Assembly (NCBI GenBank): GCA_016214695.1
Contig: JACRNY010000001.1
Location: 186,001-250,000 of the forward strand
Source of the DNA: Nitrosomonadales bacterium
Lineage (GTDB): Bacteria > Pseudomonadota > Gammaproteobacteria > Burkholderiales > Gallionellaceae
Reading direction: 5' to 3'
DNA: 64,000 nucleotides
In this document: piece by piece, positions 27,881 through 41,103 of the stretch
Numbering within the stretch: the stretch's first letter is position 1
Layout of the letters: each line of letters opens with the position of its first letter
The notes under the pieces: generated by a model
Told to the model about the DNA's origin: nothing
The model's database searches: none
The model's input: only the letters and a program-made list of their open reading frames with translations
Position numbers and translations under genes: made by a program

Positions 27881-30583
27881 ATGAATACCGCCGCCACTCC
27901 CGTTCCCGCCAGTTTCGACGAACTGGTACGCCACGCCAGACATTGCAGCCACTATCTCGGACGATTGCTCGATGCAGAGCCGGAGTTGCAGGCCTGGTTG
28001 CAGCAGCATCACCAGACGCCCTGCGACGCCAGGGTCATGGAACTCTGGTCCGACGCGCTTCCCGCCGACAGCGAAGAGCAGCTGTCACAGGCATTGCGCT
28101 CCCTGCGCAAGCGCGTGATGCTGCATGTGCTGACGCGCGACCTGAACGGACTTTCCGGGCTGGACGAGGTGATGCGCAGCATGACGGCACTGGCCGAGAT
28201 CGCCGTGCGGCGCGCACAGTCTTTCATCATGCGCGCCATGACGGAACAGTTCGGCCACCCGGTCGGCAACGAGAGCGGAACGCCGCAGGAACTGCTGGTG
28301 ATCGGCATGGGCAAGCTGGGCGGCGGCGAATTGAACGTCTCCTCCGACATCGACCTGATCTTCGTCTATCCGGAAGACGGCGAGACCGATGGCGCGCGCA
28401 CCCTGAGCAATCAGGAGTTCTTCAGCCGCCTCGGGCGCAAGCTGATCTCGCTCATCAACGACCTCACCGCCGACGGCTATGTGTTCCGCGTCGACATGCG
28501 ACTGCGTCCTTACGGCGACAGCGGCCCCCTGGTGATGAGCTTCGCCGCACTGGAGGAATATCTGGTGGCGCAAGGGCGTGAATGGGAGCGCTATGCCTGG
28601 ATCAAGGCGCGCGTCATCTCACCGGCCGACAGCCTTCTGGCCGGCGAACTCGAGAAACTCGCGCAGCCGTTCGTGTTCCGCAAATATCTCGATTTCGGCG
28701 CCTTCGATTCCATGCGCAAGCTGCACGCACAGATACGCAGCGAAGTGGCACGCCGCGAACGCCACAACAACATCAAGCTCGGCCCCGGCGGCATCCGCGA
28801 GATCGAGTTCATCGCGCAGGTGTTCCAGCTGATCCGCGGCGGCCGCGAAGCGGCACTGCGCATACGCCCGACGCAACGGGTACTGCGCCGGCTGGCCGTC
28901 GACGGCGAGCTGAAGGACGACGTCGTGGCGCGACTGGATGAAAGTTATGTCTTCCTGCGCAACCTCGAACACCGCCTGCAATATCTCGACGACCAGCAGA
29001 CCCAGGAACTGCCCGAAAAACCGGAGCATCAGGCCATCATCGCGGAGGCGATGGGCTATGCCGGTTACGACGCCCTGCTCGCCGCGCTCGCTCCCCTGCG
29101 CGCATTCGTCAGCCAGCAGTTCGACACCGTGTTCGGCGTGAAGCAGGAGAATGGCAGCAGCAGCTGGTGGCGGGAAGACACCACCGCCGACGAGTTCGCA
29201 ACTGCGCTCGCCGCGCTGGGATTCGAGGATGTCTCCGGCCTGGCCGGCGTATTGCTGCAGTTCCGCGACGGCAGCCGCTACCGGCAGTTGCCCGACATCA
29301 GCCGCCAGCGCCTCGATGCGCTGTTGCCGCGCATCGCCGAACTTTGCGCGGAAAGCGACAACCGCGACGATGCCCTGCGCCGCACGCTCACCCTGCTGGA
29401 AGCCATCGCCCGCCGCGCCTCCTATCTCGCCTTCCTGGCCGAATATCCGCAGGCGTTGCCGCGCCTGGTGCGGCTGCTGGCCGCCAGTGCCTGGGCCGGG
29501 GATTTCCTGACGCAGCACCCCATCCTGCTCGATGAATTGCTGGATACGCGCGAACTGTATGTCGCGCCGGACTGGTCCGCCCTGGACGCACGCCTCGCCG
29601 GCCAGCTCGAAACCCATGTCGGCGACATCGAACGCGAGATGGATGCACTGCGCCAGTTCCAGCAGGCGCAGACCTTCCACCTGCTGGCGATGGACCTGCA
29701 AGGATTGCTGCCGCTGGAGAAACTCAGCGACCACCTTTCCGACCTCGCCGACCTCATCCTGCGCCATGCGTTGCGCCTGTGCTGGCGTGACGCGCGCAAG
29801 AAGCACCGCGATGAACCGCGCTTCGCCATCATCGCCTACGGCAAGCTGGGCGGGCGCGAACTGGGCTATGCCTCAGACCTCGACCTGGTGTTCCTCTACG
29901 AGGACGAGCATCCCGAAGCGGGCGAGATCTACGCGCGACTGGCGCAACGCATCAACACCATGCTCTCCAGCCATACCTCGTCCGGCCGCCTGTACGAAGT
30001 CGACCTGCGTCTGCGCCCGAACGGCGAGAGCGGCCTGCTGGTCAGTTCGATCGAGGCGTTCGAGGACTATCAGCGCCGGCATGCCTGGGTGTGGGAACAC
30101 CAGGCGCTGACGCGCGCCCGTTATTGCGCCGGCGATGCCGCGACAGGCGCGCAGTTCGAGCGTATCCGCAGCGAGGTGCTGCGCCTGCCGCGCGAAACGG
30201 CCAAACTCAGGCAGGATGTGCTGGAGATGCGCCAGAAGATGCACGACGGCCACCCGAACAGGACTTCACTGTTCGACATCAAGCACGACAAGGGCGGCAT
30301 GGTGGATATCGAGTTCATGGTGCAATTCCTGGTGCTCGCGCATGCCGCAGCCCACCCGGAACTGACCGCCAACAGCGGCAACCTTGCCCTGCTGGCAAGT
30401 GCCGCCAGTCTGGGGCTGATCGATGCGGAAACAAGCGGGAAAGTCCGCGAGACATACCGGGAACTGCGGCGCATCCAGCACCAGATGCGGCTGAACAACC
30501 AGAACGCCTGCCGCATCGAAGCGGACAGACTGGACACCGCTGCGGTAAGAACGCTCTGGCAGGAGTTGCTGGAACAGCCCTAG
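27881..30583 (+). CDS. glnE: Bifunctional glutamine-synthetase adenylyltransferase / adenylyl-removing enzyme
   Basis: 900 residues, slightly shorter than the E. coli enzyme. It adjusts glutamine synthetase activity by adding or removing AMP, under control of PII proteins. The N-terminal deadenylylase half carries the nucleotidyltransferase motif GGGELNVSSDIDLIFVY (about 148-163). The C-terminal half repeats it as GGRELGYASDLDLVFLYED. The start follows a TATAAT element. Its stop codon shares a CTAG with the stop of the convergent cyclase gene, so the two 3' ends overlap by four bases. Confidence 0.96.
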   Translation: MNTAATPVPASFDELVRHARHCSHYLGRLLDAEPELQAWLQQHHQTPCDARVMELWSDALPADSEEQLSQALRSLRKRVMLHVLTRDLNGLSGLDEVMRSMTALAEIAVRRAQSFIMRAMTEQFGHPVGNESGTPQELLVIGMGKLGGGELNVSSDIDLIFVYPEDGETDGARTLSNQEFFSRLGRKLISLINDLTADGYVFRVDMRLRPYGDSGPLVMSFAALEEYLVAQGREWERYAWIKARVISPADSLLAGELEKLAQPFVFRKYLDFGAFDSMRKLHAQIRSEVARRERHNNIKLGPGGIREIEFIAQVFQLIRGGREAALRIRPTQRVLRRLAVDGELKDDVVARLDESYVFLRNLEHRLQYLDDQQTQELPEKPEHQAIIAEAMGYAGYDALLAALAPLRAFVSQQFDTVFGVKQENGSSSWWREDTTADEFATALAALGFEDVSGLAGVLLQFRDGSRYRQLPDISRQRLDALLPRIAELCAESDNRDDALRRTLTLLEAIARRASYLAFLAEYPQALPRLVRLLAASAWAGDFLTQHPILLDELLDTRELYVAPDWSALDARLAGQLETHVGDIEREMDALRQFQQAQTFHLLAMDLQGLLPLEKLSDHLSDLADLILRHALRLCWRDARKKHRDEPRFAIIAYGKLGGRELGYASDLDLVFLYEDEHPEAGEIYARLAQRINTMLSSHTSSGRLYEVDLRLRPNGESGLLVSSIEAFEDYQRRHAWVWEHQALTRARYCAGDAATGAQFERIRSEVLRLPRETAKLRQDVLEMRQKMHDGHPNRTSLFDIKHDKGGMVDIEFMVQFLVLAHAAAHPELTANSGNLALLASAASLGLIDAETSGKVRETYRELRRIQHQMRLNNQNACRIEADRLDTAAVRTLWQELLEQP

Positions 30584-31881
30584 TTGGAGACCGGCGTGCC
30601 GCTCGTCGGCAGATGATAGATGTTGCCGCTTGCCTGTCCGATGCGTCCGACCAGACGATACGAGACCATCTCGCCCTTGCCCTTGACGTTGAGCACGTTG
30701 GGCGGCTCGAACAGGAATTCCTGGCGCAGGCGGTTGTAGGTCAGCTTGTCGGTGAGGATGTTGCCCTGCTGGGCATCGTCGGTCAGGCGGCTGGCGATGT
30801 TCACCGTGTCGCCCCACAGGTCGTAGATGAAGCGTTTGGTGCCGATCACCCCGGCCACCACCGGCCCCGTCGCGATACCGATGTGGATGCCGAGATCGCG
30901 CCTGACCAGGGCCGGGTGCTTGGAGACGAAATCGAGCATCTCGATGGCCATGTTGGCCATGTCTTCGACATAGTCCGGACGCTCACGCGACAATCCGCCC
31001 ACCACCATATAGGCGTCGCCTATGGTCTTGATCTTCTCCAGACCGTATTTCTCGGAAAGTTCGTCGAAGCCTGAGAACACGGTGTTGAGCAGACCGACCA
31101 TCTGCTCCGGCGACATCTGTTCGGTCAACTGGGTGAAATTCACCAGATCGGCGAACATCACGGTGACGTCGGCATAACCGTCGGCGATCAGCCCCTGGTT
31201 GTTCTTCAGACGCTCGGCGATGTTGGACGGCAGCACATTGAACAGCACGCGCTCGGATTTCTTCTGCTCTTCCGCCAGCAAGGCATGCTGCTGGTCGAGC
31301 TGGGTCTTGATCTTCTCGGTCTCGATGACGAAATAGCGCACGAGGAAATACAGGATGGAGGACATCGCCGCAAAGTTCAGCGCGAAGAACAGGCCGATGG
31401 TGTTCATCGGGATGCCGGTCGTCGTGCCTGCGCCCAGGTAGTAATCGAAGAAACCCGATACCGCAGTCAGCACGATGTAGGCGAAGAACCAGGGGATGGA
31501 TTCCTTCCAGCTCGACACCACCAGCGCCCCGATCGGCGCCAGCAGCGCCCACAGGGCCACACCGCTGGAGGTGATCGAACTGCCGATGCTCCATTGCATG
31601 ATGAAGGGAGCGAACAGGAACAGGGTGAGCTGGATGAAACGGAACACTTCGAAGTTGCGGGTGCGCATGTAGTAGATCAGCGAACCGACGGAGATCGCCT
31701 GATAACCGAGCGGCACGTTGCTGGAGAAGTTCAGCCCCATCATCCAGTAGATGGCCAGCCACAGCATCACTGCGAACGTCATGAAGGCGCTGGCGAAGAT
31801 CAGCAAGCTCTTGCGCAGCTTCTCTTCCTGACTGTCCATGACCTCGGCACCGATCTCCGGCAACCGCTTCCCCTCCTCCAT
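30580..31881 (-). CDS. Membrane-bound class III adenylate cyclase
   Basis: 433 residues. The N-terminal half has about six hydrophobic helices and no known ligand-binding domain. A short coiled-coil linker (ETEKIKTQLDQQHALLAEEQ) leads to a cyclase catalytic domain. The metal-binding Asp residues are in VTVMFADLVNF and IGDAYMVV. The base-selecting Lys (KTIGD) and Asp (YDLWGDTVN) favour ATP over GTP, and the transition-state Asn/Arg are in TVNIASRL. It is expected to make cAMP from a membrane signal. ATG at 31881 with GGGGAG close upstream was preferred; 31839 is an alternative. Confidence 0.88.
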   Translation of the reverse strand: MEEGKRLPEIGAEVMDSQEEKLRKSLLIFASAFMTFAVMLWLAIYWMMGLNFSSNVPLGYQAISVGSLIYYMRTRNFEVFRFIQLTLFLFAPFIMQWSIGSSITSSGVALWALLAPIGALVVSSWKESIPWFFAYIVLTAVSGFFDYYLGAGTTTGIPMNTIGLFFALNFAAMSSILYFLVRYFVIETEKIKTQLDQQHALLAEEQKKSERVLFNVLPSNIAERLKNNQGLIADGYADVTVMFADLVNFTQLTEQMSPEQMVGLLNTVFSGFDELSEKYGLEKIKTIGDAYMVVGGLSRERPDYVEDMANMAIEMLDFVSKHPALVRRDLGIHIGIATGPVVAGVIGTKRFIYDLWGDTVNIASRLTDDAQQGNILTDKLTYNRLRQEFLFEPPNVLNVKGKGEMVSYRLVGRIGQASGNIYHLPTSGTPVSN

Positions 31882-32021
31882 ACTCCCCCCAGTCGTGCAA
31901 TTCTTCACAAATCAACACCATCCGAATCATTACATGAACCGCAGACAAAGAAAATATGCCAAACGGCCTATATTTCGAGCGCCCGGGCCGGACGGGCGAG
32001 TTCGTCCCGTCATGTCCGAGC

Positions 32022-32050
32022 TTCATAAAGTGTCCGGGAAAGGCTAGAAT
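32022..32050 (+). promoter_or_regulatory. Candidate sigma-70 promoter of ilvE operon
   Basis: TTCATA (32022-32027) and TAGAAT (32045-32050) are spaced by 17 bases, 39 bases before the ilvE ATG. The match is 4/6 and 5/6. It lies in the 207-base gap between the divergent cyclase gene and ilvE, where nothing else was recognised. Confidence 0.5.
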
Positions 32051-32088
32051 CACGGCCTTCGCAACAACCATCATCAAGGAAAACCATC

Positions 32089-33009
32089 ATGTCCATGTCC
32101 GACCGCGACGGCTTCATCTGGTACGACGGCAAGCTCGTACCCTGGCGCGAAGCCACCACCCACGTGCTCACCCATACCCTGCATTACGGCATGGGGGTGT
32201 TCGAGGGCGTGCGGGCATACAAGACCACACAAGGCACCGCGATCTTCCGCCTCAAGGAACATACCGACCGCCTGTTCAATTCGGCCTACATCTTCAAGAT
32301 GAAGATGCCGTACGACAAGGAGACGTTGCTGGAAGCGCAGAAGGAAGTGGTGCGCGCCAACAAGCTGGAATCCTGCTACATCCGCCCCATCGTGTTCTAC
32401 GGCTCCGAAGCCATGGGCATCGCCGCCACCAAGATCAGCACCCATGTCGCGATCGCGGCATGGCCGTGGGGCGCCTATCTGGGCGAGGAAGGCATGGCCA
32501 AGGGCATCCGCGTGAAGACCTCCAGCTTCACCCGCCATCACGTCAACATCAACATGTGCCGTTCCAAATCGGTCGGCACCTACACCAACTCCATCCTGGC
32601 GCACCAGGAAGTGGCGCATGACGGCTACGACGAGGCGCTGCTGCTGGACGTGGACGGTTACGTCGCCGAGGGTGCGGGCGAGAACATCTTCATCGTGAAG
32701 AAGGGCAAGCTGTACACGCCCGACCTGACCTCCTGCCTGGAAGGCATCACGCGCGACTCCATCGTCACGCTGGCCAAAGACATGGGTCTGGAACTGATCG
32801 AGAAGCGCATCACGCGCGACGAGGTGTATTGCGCCGAAGAAGCCTTCTTCACCGGCACTGCCGCGGAAGTGACGCCGATCCGCGAACTGGACAACCGCAC
32901 CATCGGCATCGGCAGTCGCGGCCCGGTCACCACCAAACTGCAGGCAGCGTTCTTCGACATCGTCGGCGGCAAGAATCCGAAGTACGCCGACTGGCTGGCG
33001 CACGTCTGA
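32089..33009 (+). CDS. ilvE: Branched-chain amino-acid aminotransferase
   Basis: 306-residue class IV PLP aminotransferase catalysing the last step of Ile, Val and Leu synthesis. [16 protein letters not shown] marks the N-terminal domain. The PLP Lys is in [14 protein letters not shown], and [13 protein letters not shown] and ITRDSI are family blocks. AAGGAAAA lies just before the ATG; a second ATG at 32095 is possible. It begins a rightward run with a zinc-finger protein, waaF and a phosphomannomutase gene. Confidence 0.95.
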   Translation: MSMSDRDGFIWYDGKLVPWREATTHVLTHTLHYGMGVFEGVRAYKTTQGTAIFRLKEHTDRLFNSAYIFKMKMPYDKETLLEAQKEVVRANKLESCYIRPIVFYGSEAMGIAATKISTHVAIAAWPWGAYLGEEGMAKGIRVKTSSFTRHHVNINMCRSKSVGTYTNSILAHQEVAHDGYDEALLLDVDGYVAEGAGENIFIVKKGKLYTPDLTSCLEGITRDSIVTLAKDMGLELIEKRITRDEVYCAEEAFFTGTAAEVTPIRELDNRTIGIGSRGPVTTKLQAAFFDIVGGKNPKYADWLAHV

Positions 33010-33029
33010 CAACGATACCGGGAGAGAGC

Positions 33030-33224
33030 ATGTCCATCGAGAACCAGCGTTACGTCGAAGTCACCAAGGAAGCCCTGCCGCTGTTCTGCCCCACCCCGGC
33101 GGTCAGCCTGTGGAGCGCGCACCCGCGCGTCGCCATTCCGGTAGACAAGCTGGGTGAAGCGCGCTGCCCCTATTGCGGCACGCTGTACAAGTTCAAGGGC
33201 GAACTGCCGCGCGGCCATCACTGA
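33030..33224 (+). CDS. Small zf-CHCC zinc-finger protein
   Basis: 64-residue protein with the pattern Cys20-x10-His31-x14-Cys46-x2-Cys49 (ARCPYCGTLYKFKG). This fits the zf-CHCC family, related to the NDUFS6 subunit of mitochondrial complex I. GGGAGAG precedes the ATG. It sits 20 bases after ilvE and 21 before waaF, a neighbourhood common in Betaproteobacteria. Its function in bacteria is not known. Confidence 0.88.
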   Translation: MSIENQRYVEVTKEALPLFCPTPAVSLWSAHPRVAIPVDKLGEARCPYCGTLYKFKGELPRGHH

Positions 33225-33245
33225 TATCCGGCCGGCACAGACCTG

Positions 33246-34259
33246 ATGCAGAAAATCCTCGTCATCGCGCCCAGCTGGGTCGGCGACTGCATGCTGATGC
33301 AGCCCATGCTGCATCGCTTGCAGCAACGCCATCCCGGCGTGCGCATCGACGTTCTGGCGCCCCCCTGGACCGAGAAGCTGCTGCGCCAGATGCCCGAGGT
33401 GAACGACGTCATCATCAACCCCTTCCCGCACGGCATGTTCGGCCTGCTCGCCCGCCGCCGCCTGGGCCTGCAGCTGCGCGCTGCCGGCTATGACCAGGCC
33501 ATCGTGTTGCCCAATTCCTGGAAATCGGCGCTGGTGCCGGCTTATGCCGGCATTCCGGTCCGCACCGGTTTCACCGGCGAGATGAGATACGGCCTGCTCA
33601 ACGATGCACGCCGGCTGGACAAGAAGAGATGGCCGTTGATGGTGGAGCGCTTCGCCGTCCTCGCTGAAGCGACCAAGGCCGACATCGCCCGGCCGCTCGC
33701 GTCTCCCGCATTGCAGGTGAGCGAGGCGCAACGCGCTACTGCACTGTCCAAATTCGGCCTGACGCTGGAAAAGCCGGTCGCCATCTTCTGCCCGGGGGCG
33801 GAATATGGCCCGGCAAAACGCTGGCCGGCGCACTACTACGCCGAACTGGCACAGTATCTGCGCACGCATGGTTATGCAGTGTGGCTCATCGGCTCCCCCA
33901 AAGATAAAGAGGTCGCCGACAAGATCGTCGCCCTGGGCAACGAGCCCTGCCGCAACCTGTGCGGCGTGACCGACCTCAGCGAAGCCATCGCCCTGCTGTC
34001 CTGCGCCGACCTGGTGGTGAGCAACGATTCCGGCCTGATGCATATCGCAGCCGCACTCGACCGTCCGATGCTGGCGCTCTTCGGTTCCAGCAGCCCGCAG
34101 TTCACCCCGCCGCTTTCGGACAAGGCACAGGTGCTCAAGCTCGACATCTCATGCAGCCCCTGTTTCAAGCGCGAGTGCCCGCTCGGGCATTTCAACTGCA
34201 TGATCCAGCTGACACCGAAAGACGTCGCGAGCCATATCCGGATACTTCCCGAGAGATAG
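33246..34259 (+). CDS. waaF: ADP-heptose:LPS heptosyltransferase II
   Basis: 337-residue GT9-family glycosyltransferase that adds the second heptose to the inner core of LPS at the cytoplasmic face. The motifs APSWVGDCMLMQPML, FCPGAEYGPAKRWP and VSNDSGLMHIAAAL are diagnostic, as is the C-terminal CSPCFKRECPLGHFNCM. It follows the zinc-finger gene by 21 bases and is followed 4 bases later by the phosphomannomutase gene, so a shared transcript is likely. Confidence 0.93.
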   Translation: MQKILVIAPSWVGDCMLMQPMLHRLQQRHPGVRIDVLAPPWTEKLLRQMPEVNDVIINPFPHGMFGLLARRRLGLQLRAAGYDQAIVLPNSWKSALVPAYAGIPVRTGFTGEMRYGLLNDARRLDKKRWPLMVERFAVLAEATKADIARPLASPALQVSEAQRATALSKFGLTLEKPVAIFCPGAEYGPAKRWPAHYYAELAQYLRTHGYAVWLIGSPKDKEVADKIVALGNEPCRNLCGVTDLSEAIALLSCADLVVSNDSGLMHIAAALDRPMLALFGSSSPQFTPPLSDKAQVLKLDISCSPCFKRECPLGHFNCMIQLTPKDVASHIRILPER

Positions 34260-34263
34260 ACAC

Positions 34264-35640
34264 ATGACCAGCGTTCCCAAAGAGATATTCAAAGCCTATG
34301 ACATCCGCGGCATCGTCGGCAAGACGCTGACCGACGGGATCGTCGAAGCCATCGGCCACGCCCTCGGTTCCGAAGCGGTCGCGCGCAAACAACACTCCAT
34401 CGCCATCGGCCGCGACGGTCGCCTGTCCGGCCCCGATTTCGCCAAGGCGCTGGCGCGCGGCATCCGGAAGAGCGGCATCAACGTCATCGACGTCGGCATG
34501 GTCGCCACGCCGATGACCTACTTCGCCGCCTTCCAGCTCAAGACCGACTGCGCGGTGATGATCACCGGCAGCCACAACCCGCCCGACTACAATGGCCTTA
34601 AGATGGTGCTGGCGGGCGAAACGCTGTCCGGCGATACCATCCAGAAACTGCGCACACGCATCGAGACGAACGACCTCGCGCACGGCAGCGGCAGTTACTC
34701 GCAATACGACATCGCGCCGGAATACCTTGCGCGCATCATCGGCGACATCAAACTGGCGCGCCCACTGAAGATCACCGTGGATTGCGGCAACGGCGTGGCC
34801 GGCGATTTCGCTGCCAGGCTGTATCGCGGCATCGGCTGCGAAGTGACCGAGATGTTCTGCGAGGTGGACGGCCATTTCCCCAACCACCATCCCGACCCGT
34901 CCGACCCGCACAACCTGGAAGACCTCATTGCAGCGCTGAAGGACAACGACAGCGAACTGGGGCTGGCCTTCGACGGCGACGGCGACCGCCTCGGCGTGGT
35001 CACCAAGGACGGCAAGATCATTTTCCCCGACCGCCAGCTGATGCTGTTCGCGGCCGATGTATTGAGCCGCAACGCGGGCGCCGAGATCATCTTCGACGTG
35101 AAATCCACGCGCAACCTGTTCGCCTGGATACGCAGCCACGGCGGCAAGCCCACGCTGTGGAAGACCGGACATTCGCTGGTGAAGGCCAAGATGAAGGAGA
35201 CCGGCGCCTTGCTGGCGGGCGAGATGAGCGGCCATGTGTTCTTCAAGGAGCGCTGGTACGGCTTCGACGACGGCCTCTATGCCGGCGCGCGCCTGCTGGA
35301 GATATTGAGCAGGGTCGCCGATTCCAACACCACCCTGAATGCCTTGCCGGACGCGGTGTGCACGCCGGAACTGCACATCCAGACTGTGGAAGGCGTGAAC
35401 CACAGCCTGATCGCGCGCCTGCAAAAAGAAGCCCGTTTCAGCGCTGCCAAAGACATCATCACCATCGACGGACTGCGCGTGGAATACGCCGACGGCTTCG
35501 GACTGATGCGCCCTTCCAACACCACGCCGGTGATCGTGCTGCGCTTCGAAGCAGACGATGCCGCCGCACTGCGACGCATACAGGATGACTTCAGGAAAGT
35601 ATTGCTGGGTGCCGCCCCCGATCTGTCGCTACCCTTCTGA
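34264..35640 (+). CDS. Phosphomannomutase/phosphoglucomutase (AlgC-like)
   Basis: 458-residue alpha-D-phosphohexomutase. The catalytic phosphoserine lies in TGSHNPP, the metal-binding loop is DGDGDR and the sugar-binding loop GEMSGHVFF. The C-terminal phosphate-binding loop is RPSNTTPVIVLR. It supplies mannose 1-phosphate or glucose 1-phosphate for LPS or exopolysaccharide, consistent with waaF upstream. The substrate split cannot be decided from sequence. Confidence 0.92.
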   Translation: MTSVPKEIFKAYDIRGIVGKTLTDGIVEAIGHALGSEAVARKQHSIAIGRDGRLSGPDFAKALARGIRKSGINVIDVGMVATPMTYFAAFQLKTDCAVMITGSHNPPDYNGLKMVLAGETLSGDTIQKLRTRIETNDLAHGSGSYSQYDIAPEYLARIIGDIKLARPLKITVDCGNGVAGDFAARLYRGIGCEVTEMFCEVDGHFPNHHPDPSDPHNLEDLIAALKDNDSELGLAFDGDGDRLGVVTKDGKIIFPDRQLMLFAADVLSRNAGAEIIFDVKSTRNLFAWIRSHGGKPTLWKTGHSLVKAKMKETGALLAGEMSGHVFFKERWYGFDDGLYAGARLLEILSRVADSNTTLNALPDAVCTPELHIQTVEGVNHSLIARLQKEARFSAAKDIITIDGLRVEYADGFGLMRPSNTTPVIVLRFEADDAAALRRIQDDFRKVLLGAAPDLSLPF

Positions 35641-35662
35641 GCGGTGCTGATCAGCCGCCGGC

Positions 35663-36130
35663 TCAGCGCGGTATGGACTGGGGAGGGGATTGTTTCAGGC
35701 CCTTGCTGCTCAACCAGCCAAGGTCTCCAAGCTCCCGCAGAAGCTGGGTGAATTCGCTCAGGTTCGTGGGTTTCTTTACAAAGCTGTTGGCCCCGATCTG
35801 GTAGCTCAACACGACATCGGACGGTTCATGCAGCTCGGAAAACACCACGATGGGCACATCCTGCAGACGCATATCCATGCGCAAAGTACGCAGCACCGCA
35901 AGACCCGCCAGCTTGGGTAACTTCAGATCGAGCAGGATCATACGGGGCATCGCATAGCCGCGCCGGGCGGTGTCGCTCAGCCATTCCAGCGCCTCGCTCG
36001 CATCGCGCACCACGGTCAGATGCAGGCCGCCCGGGCAACTGGCGACCGCCTGCTGCACCAGCAACACCTCGGCCTCGCCATCTTCTACCAGCAGTATCGT
36101 TTCATTCGCTTGTCTGAGCATCGACCGCAT
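35663..36130 (-). CDS. Single-domain response regulator (CheY/Rcp1-like)
   Basis: 155-residue receiver domain with no output domain. The phospho-acceptor is Asp68 (MILLDLKLP), the acidic pocket is VEDGEAE, and the switch Lys is in SFVKKPTN. The longer insert in the middle (WLSDTARRGYAMPR) is typical of Rcp1-type regulators that pair with phytochrome-like or hybrid kinases. No kinase is nearby. It may start at the fourth residue (Met). It lies downstream of alaS and converges on the phosphomannomutase gene. Confidence 0.88.
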   Translation of the reverse strand: MRSMLRQANETILLVEDGEAEVLLVQQAVASCPGGLHLTVVRDASEALEWLSDTARRGYAMPRMILLDLKLPKLAGLAVLRTLRMDMRLQDVPIVVFSELHEPSDVVLSYQIGANSFVKKPTNLSEFTQLLRELGDLGWLSSKGLKQSPPQSIPR

Positions 36131-36277
36131 CGCCCTATGAATTTTCGGAAGCCCCGCACTGCATGTCCGGCAACAGCCGGTTTCGCAGCACCGCCCCCTT
36201 GCGCCTGCAACCCTACACTAGCGGCACTCGCCCTGGCAACCAGAGCGGGTGCGACATACCGCGCCGACTGCCCCTTC

Positions 36278-38899
<2,622 letters not shown>

Positions 38900-39000
38900 C
38901 TGGGCACCGGACGTTGGCGTTATTCGAACTGGCAAGCCGCTTTTCAATGCGGCATCAAGCGCGAATCATACCATTTGGCGCCCATCTCCGGCATAGCGGG

Positions 39001-39451
39001 TCAGTCCTCCCCCTCCTCCGTTGCGGAGGATAGTTTCAACACCTTGAGGACTATCCCCGTGGAGAACCCGCGCGATTGCAGGAAACGGATCTGTCTGCCC
39101 TTTTCCTTCTGGTCTTGCGGCAGTACGCCGAACCTCTTCTGCCAGACCGCGCTTGCCGCCTCCAGCTCCGTCTCCTTCAACTGCGGCATGGCGCCAGCGA
39201 TCAGGTTTTCGGCGATACCTTTCTGGCGCAGTTCGTGGGCGATGCGCTGGCTGCCGAAACGTCCGCGCTTGCTGTCCACCAGCATGGTTGTGGCACGCAC
39301 GTCGGACAGCCAGTTCTTTTTCTCCAGCTCGTCCAGTACGGCCTCGAGGTCTTCGCCCTCCTGCACATAGGGCTGCAGTTTGCCATGCAGCTCGGCCCGA
39401 CTGTGCTCGCGCCGCGCCAGATAACGCATGGCACGGACGCGCAGGCTTAAC

Positions 39452-39474
<23 letters not shown>
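39001..39474 (-). CDS. recX: Regulatory protein RecX
   Basis: 157-residue RecX, which binds RecA filaments and limits recombinase activity. Conserved helices include [25 protein letters not shown] and [12 protein letters not shown]. The start chosen is GTG at 39474, inside the recA end (23-base overlap). The first ATG (39429) would remove the family N-terminus. It follows recA directly, the usual order. Confidence 0.88.
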
Positions 39475-40477
<1,003 letters not shown>

Positions 40478-40512
40478 TTTGTTCCCCTTTCAGAAAATTC
40501 GATGGGGCGGAT

Positions 40513-40551
40513 TGTGGCACAACAATTCTGACTTGTACAGAACGTTCGTTC
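40513..40551 (-). promoter_or_regulatory. Possible recA promoter with GAAC-N4-GTTC box
   Basis: On the reverse strand TGTACA, 17 bases, CACAAT could be a sigma-70 promoter. Immediately upstream lies a GAAC-N4-GTTC palindrome-like box (40540-40551). No CTGT-N8-ACAG box, the usual enterobacterial LexA site, was seen in this gap. LexA binding to the GAAC box is speculative. Confidence 0.35.
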
Positions 40552-40561
40552 TCTTTTTGCT

Positions 40562-41101
40562 CTAGGCTTCTTTTGTTATTCCATTCAGCAGGTTGAGCAC
40601 TCCCTGCAGGGCGATCTGCACCGCTTTTGCGCGAATGGCATCGCGATCGCCGGAGAGATGATGACAGGCCACCTGCACCTTATCGCCGGTCGCCCAGGCG
40701 AACCAGACCATGCCGACCGGCTTCTCCGGCGTGCCGCCGGTGGGACCGGCGATGCCGCTCACCGACAAGGCCACGCTGGCACGGCTGTATTCGAACGCAC
40801 CAGCGACCATCTCGCGCACGGTCGCTTCGCTCACCGCGCCGTGCTGCTCCAGCGTCTCCGGCGAGACGCCCAGCATCTCCTCCTTGGATTCGTTCGAATA
40901 GGTGACGAAACCGCGATCGAACCAGCCAGAGCTGCCCGAGATGCGGGTGACTGCCTGCGCAACGCCCCCCCCGGTGCAGGATTCCGCCGTCACCAGCGTC
41001 ATGTCATGCGCCATGAGCGCCTCGCCGACCTGTCGCGCCAGCAGACCCGATTCCGGCACGCTGACGGCGACAGGACGTGCAACTCGTTTGGCGCGCCGCA
41101 T
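40562..41101 (-). CDS. pncC: Nicotinamide-nucleotide amidase (CinA C-terminal family)
   Basis: 179-residue protein equal to the C-terminal CinA domain. It is expected to convert NMN to nicotinic acid mononucleotide in pyridine-nucleotide salvage. VTAESCTGGGVAQAVT, GFVTYSNESKEEMLGV, VSGIAGPTGGTPEKPVG and the active-site Ser/Lys region are visible. The ATG lies two bases after the metZ stop (TGAGGATG), so metZ and pncC are probably one transcript and share the SAM-II control. recA follows. Confidence 0.92.
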   Translation of the reverse strand: MRRAKRVARPVAVSVPESGLLARQVGEALMAHDMTLVTAESCTGGGVAQAVTRISGSSGWFDRGFVTYSNESKEEMLGVSPETLEQHGAVSEATVREMVAGAFEYSRASVALSVSGIAGPTGGTPEKPVGMVWFAWATGDKVQVACHHLSGDRDAIRAKAVQIALQGVLNLLNGITKEA

Positions 41102-41103
41102 CC

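Noticed and set aside
35637-35666. Terminator between the phosphomannomutase and response-regulator genes
   Set aside because: CTGAGC/GCTCAG arms exist but the loop is long, there is no T-run, and it overlaps the response-regulator stop.
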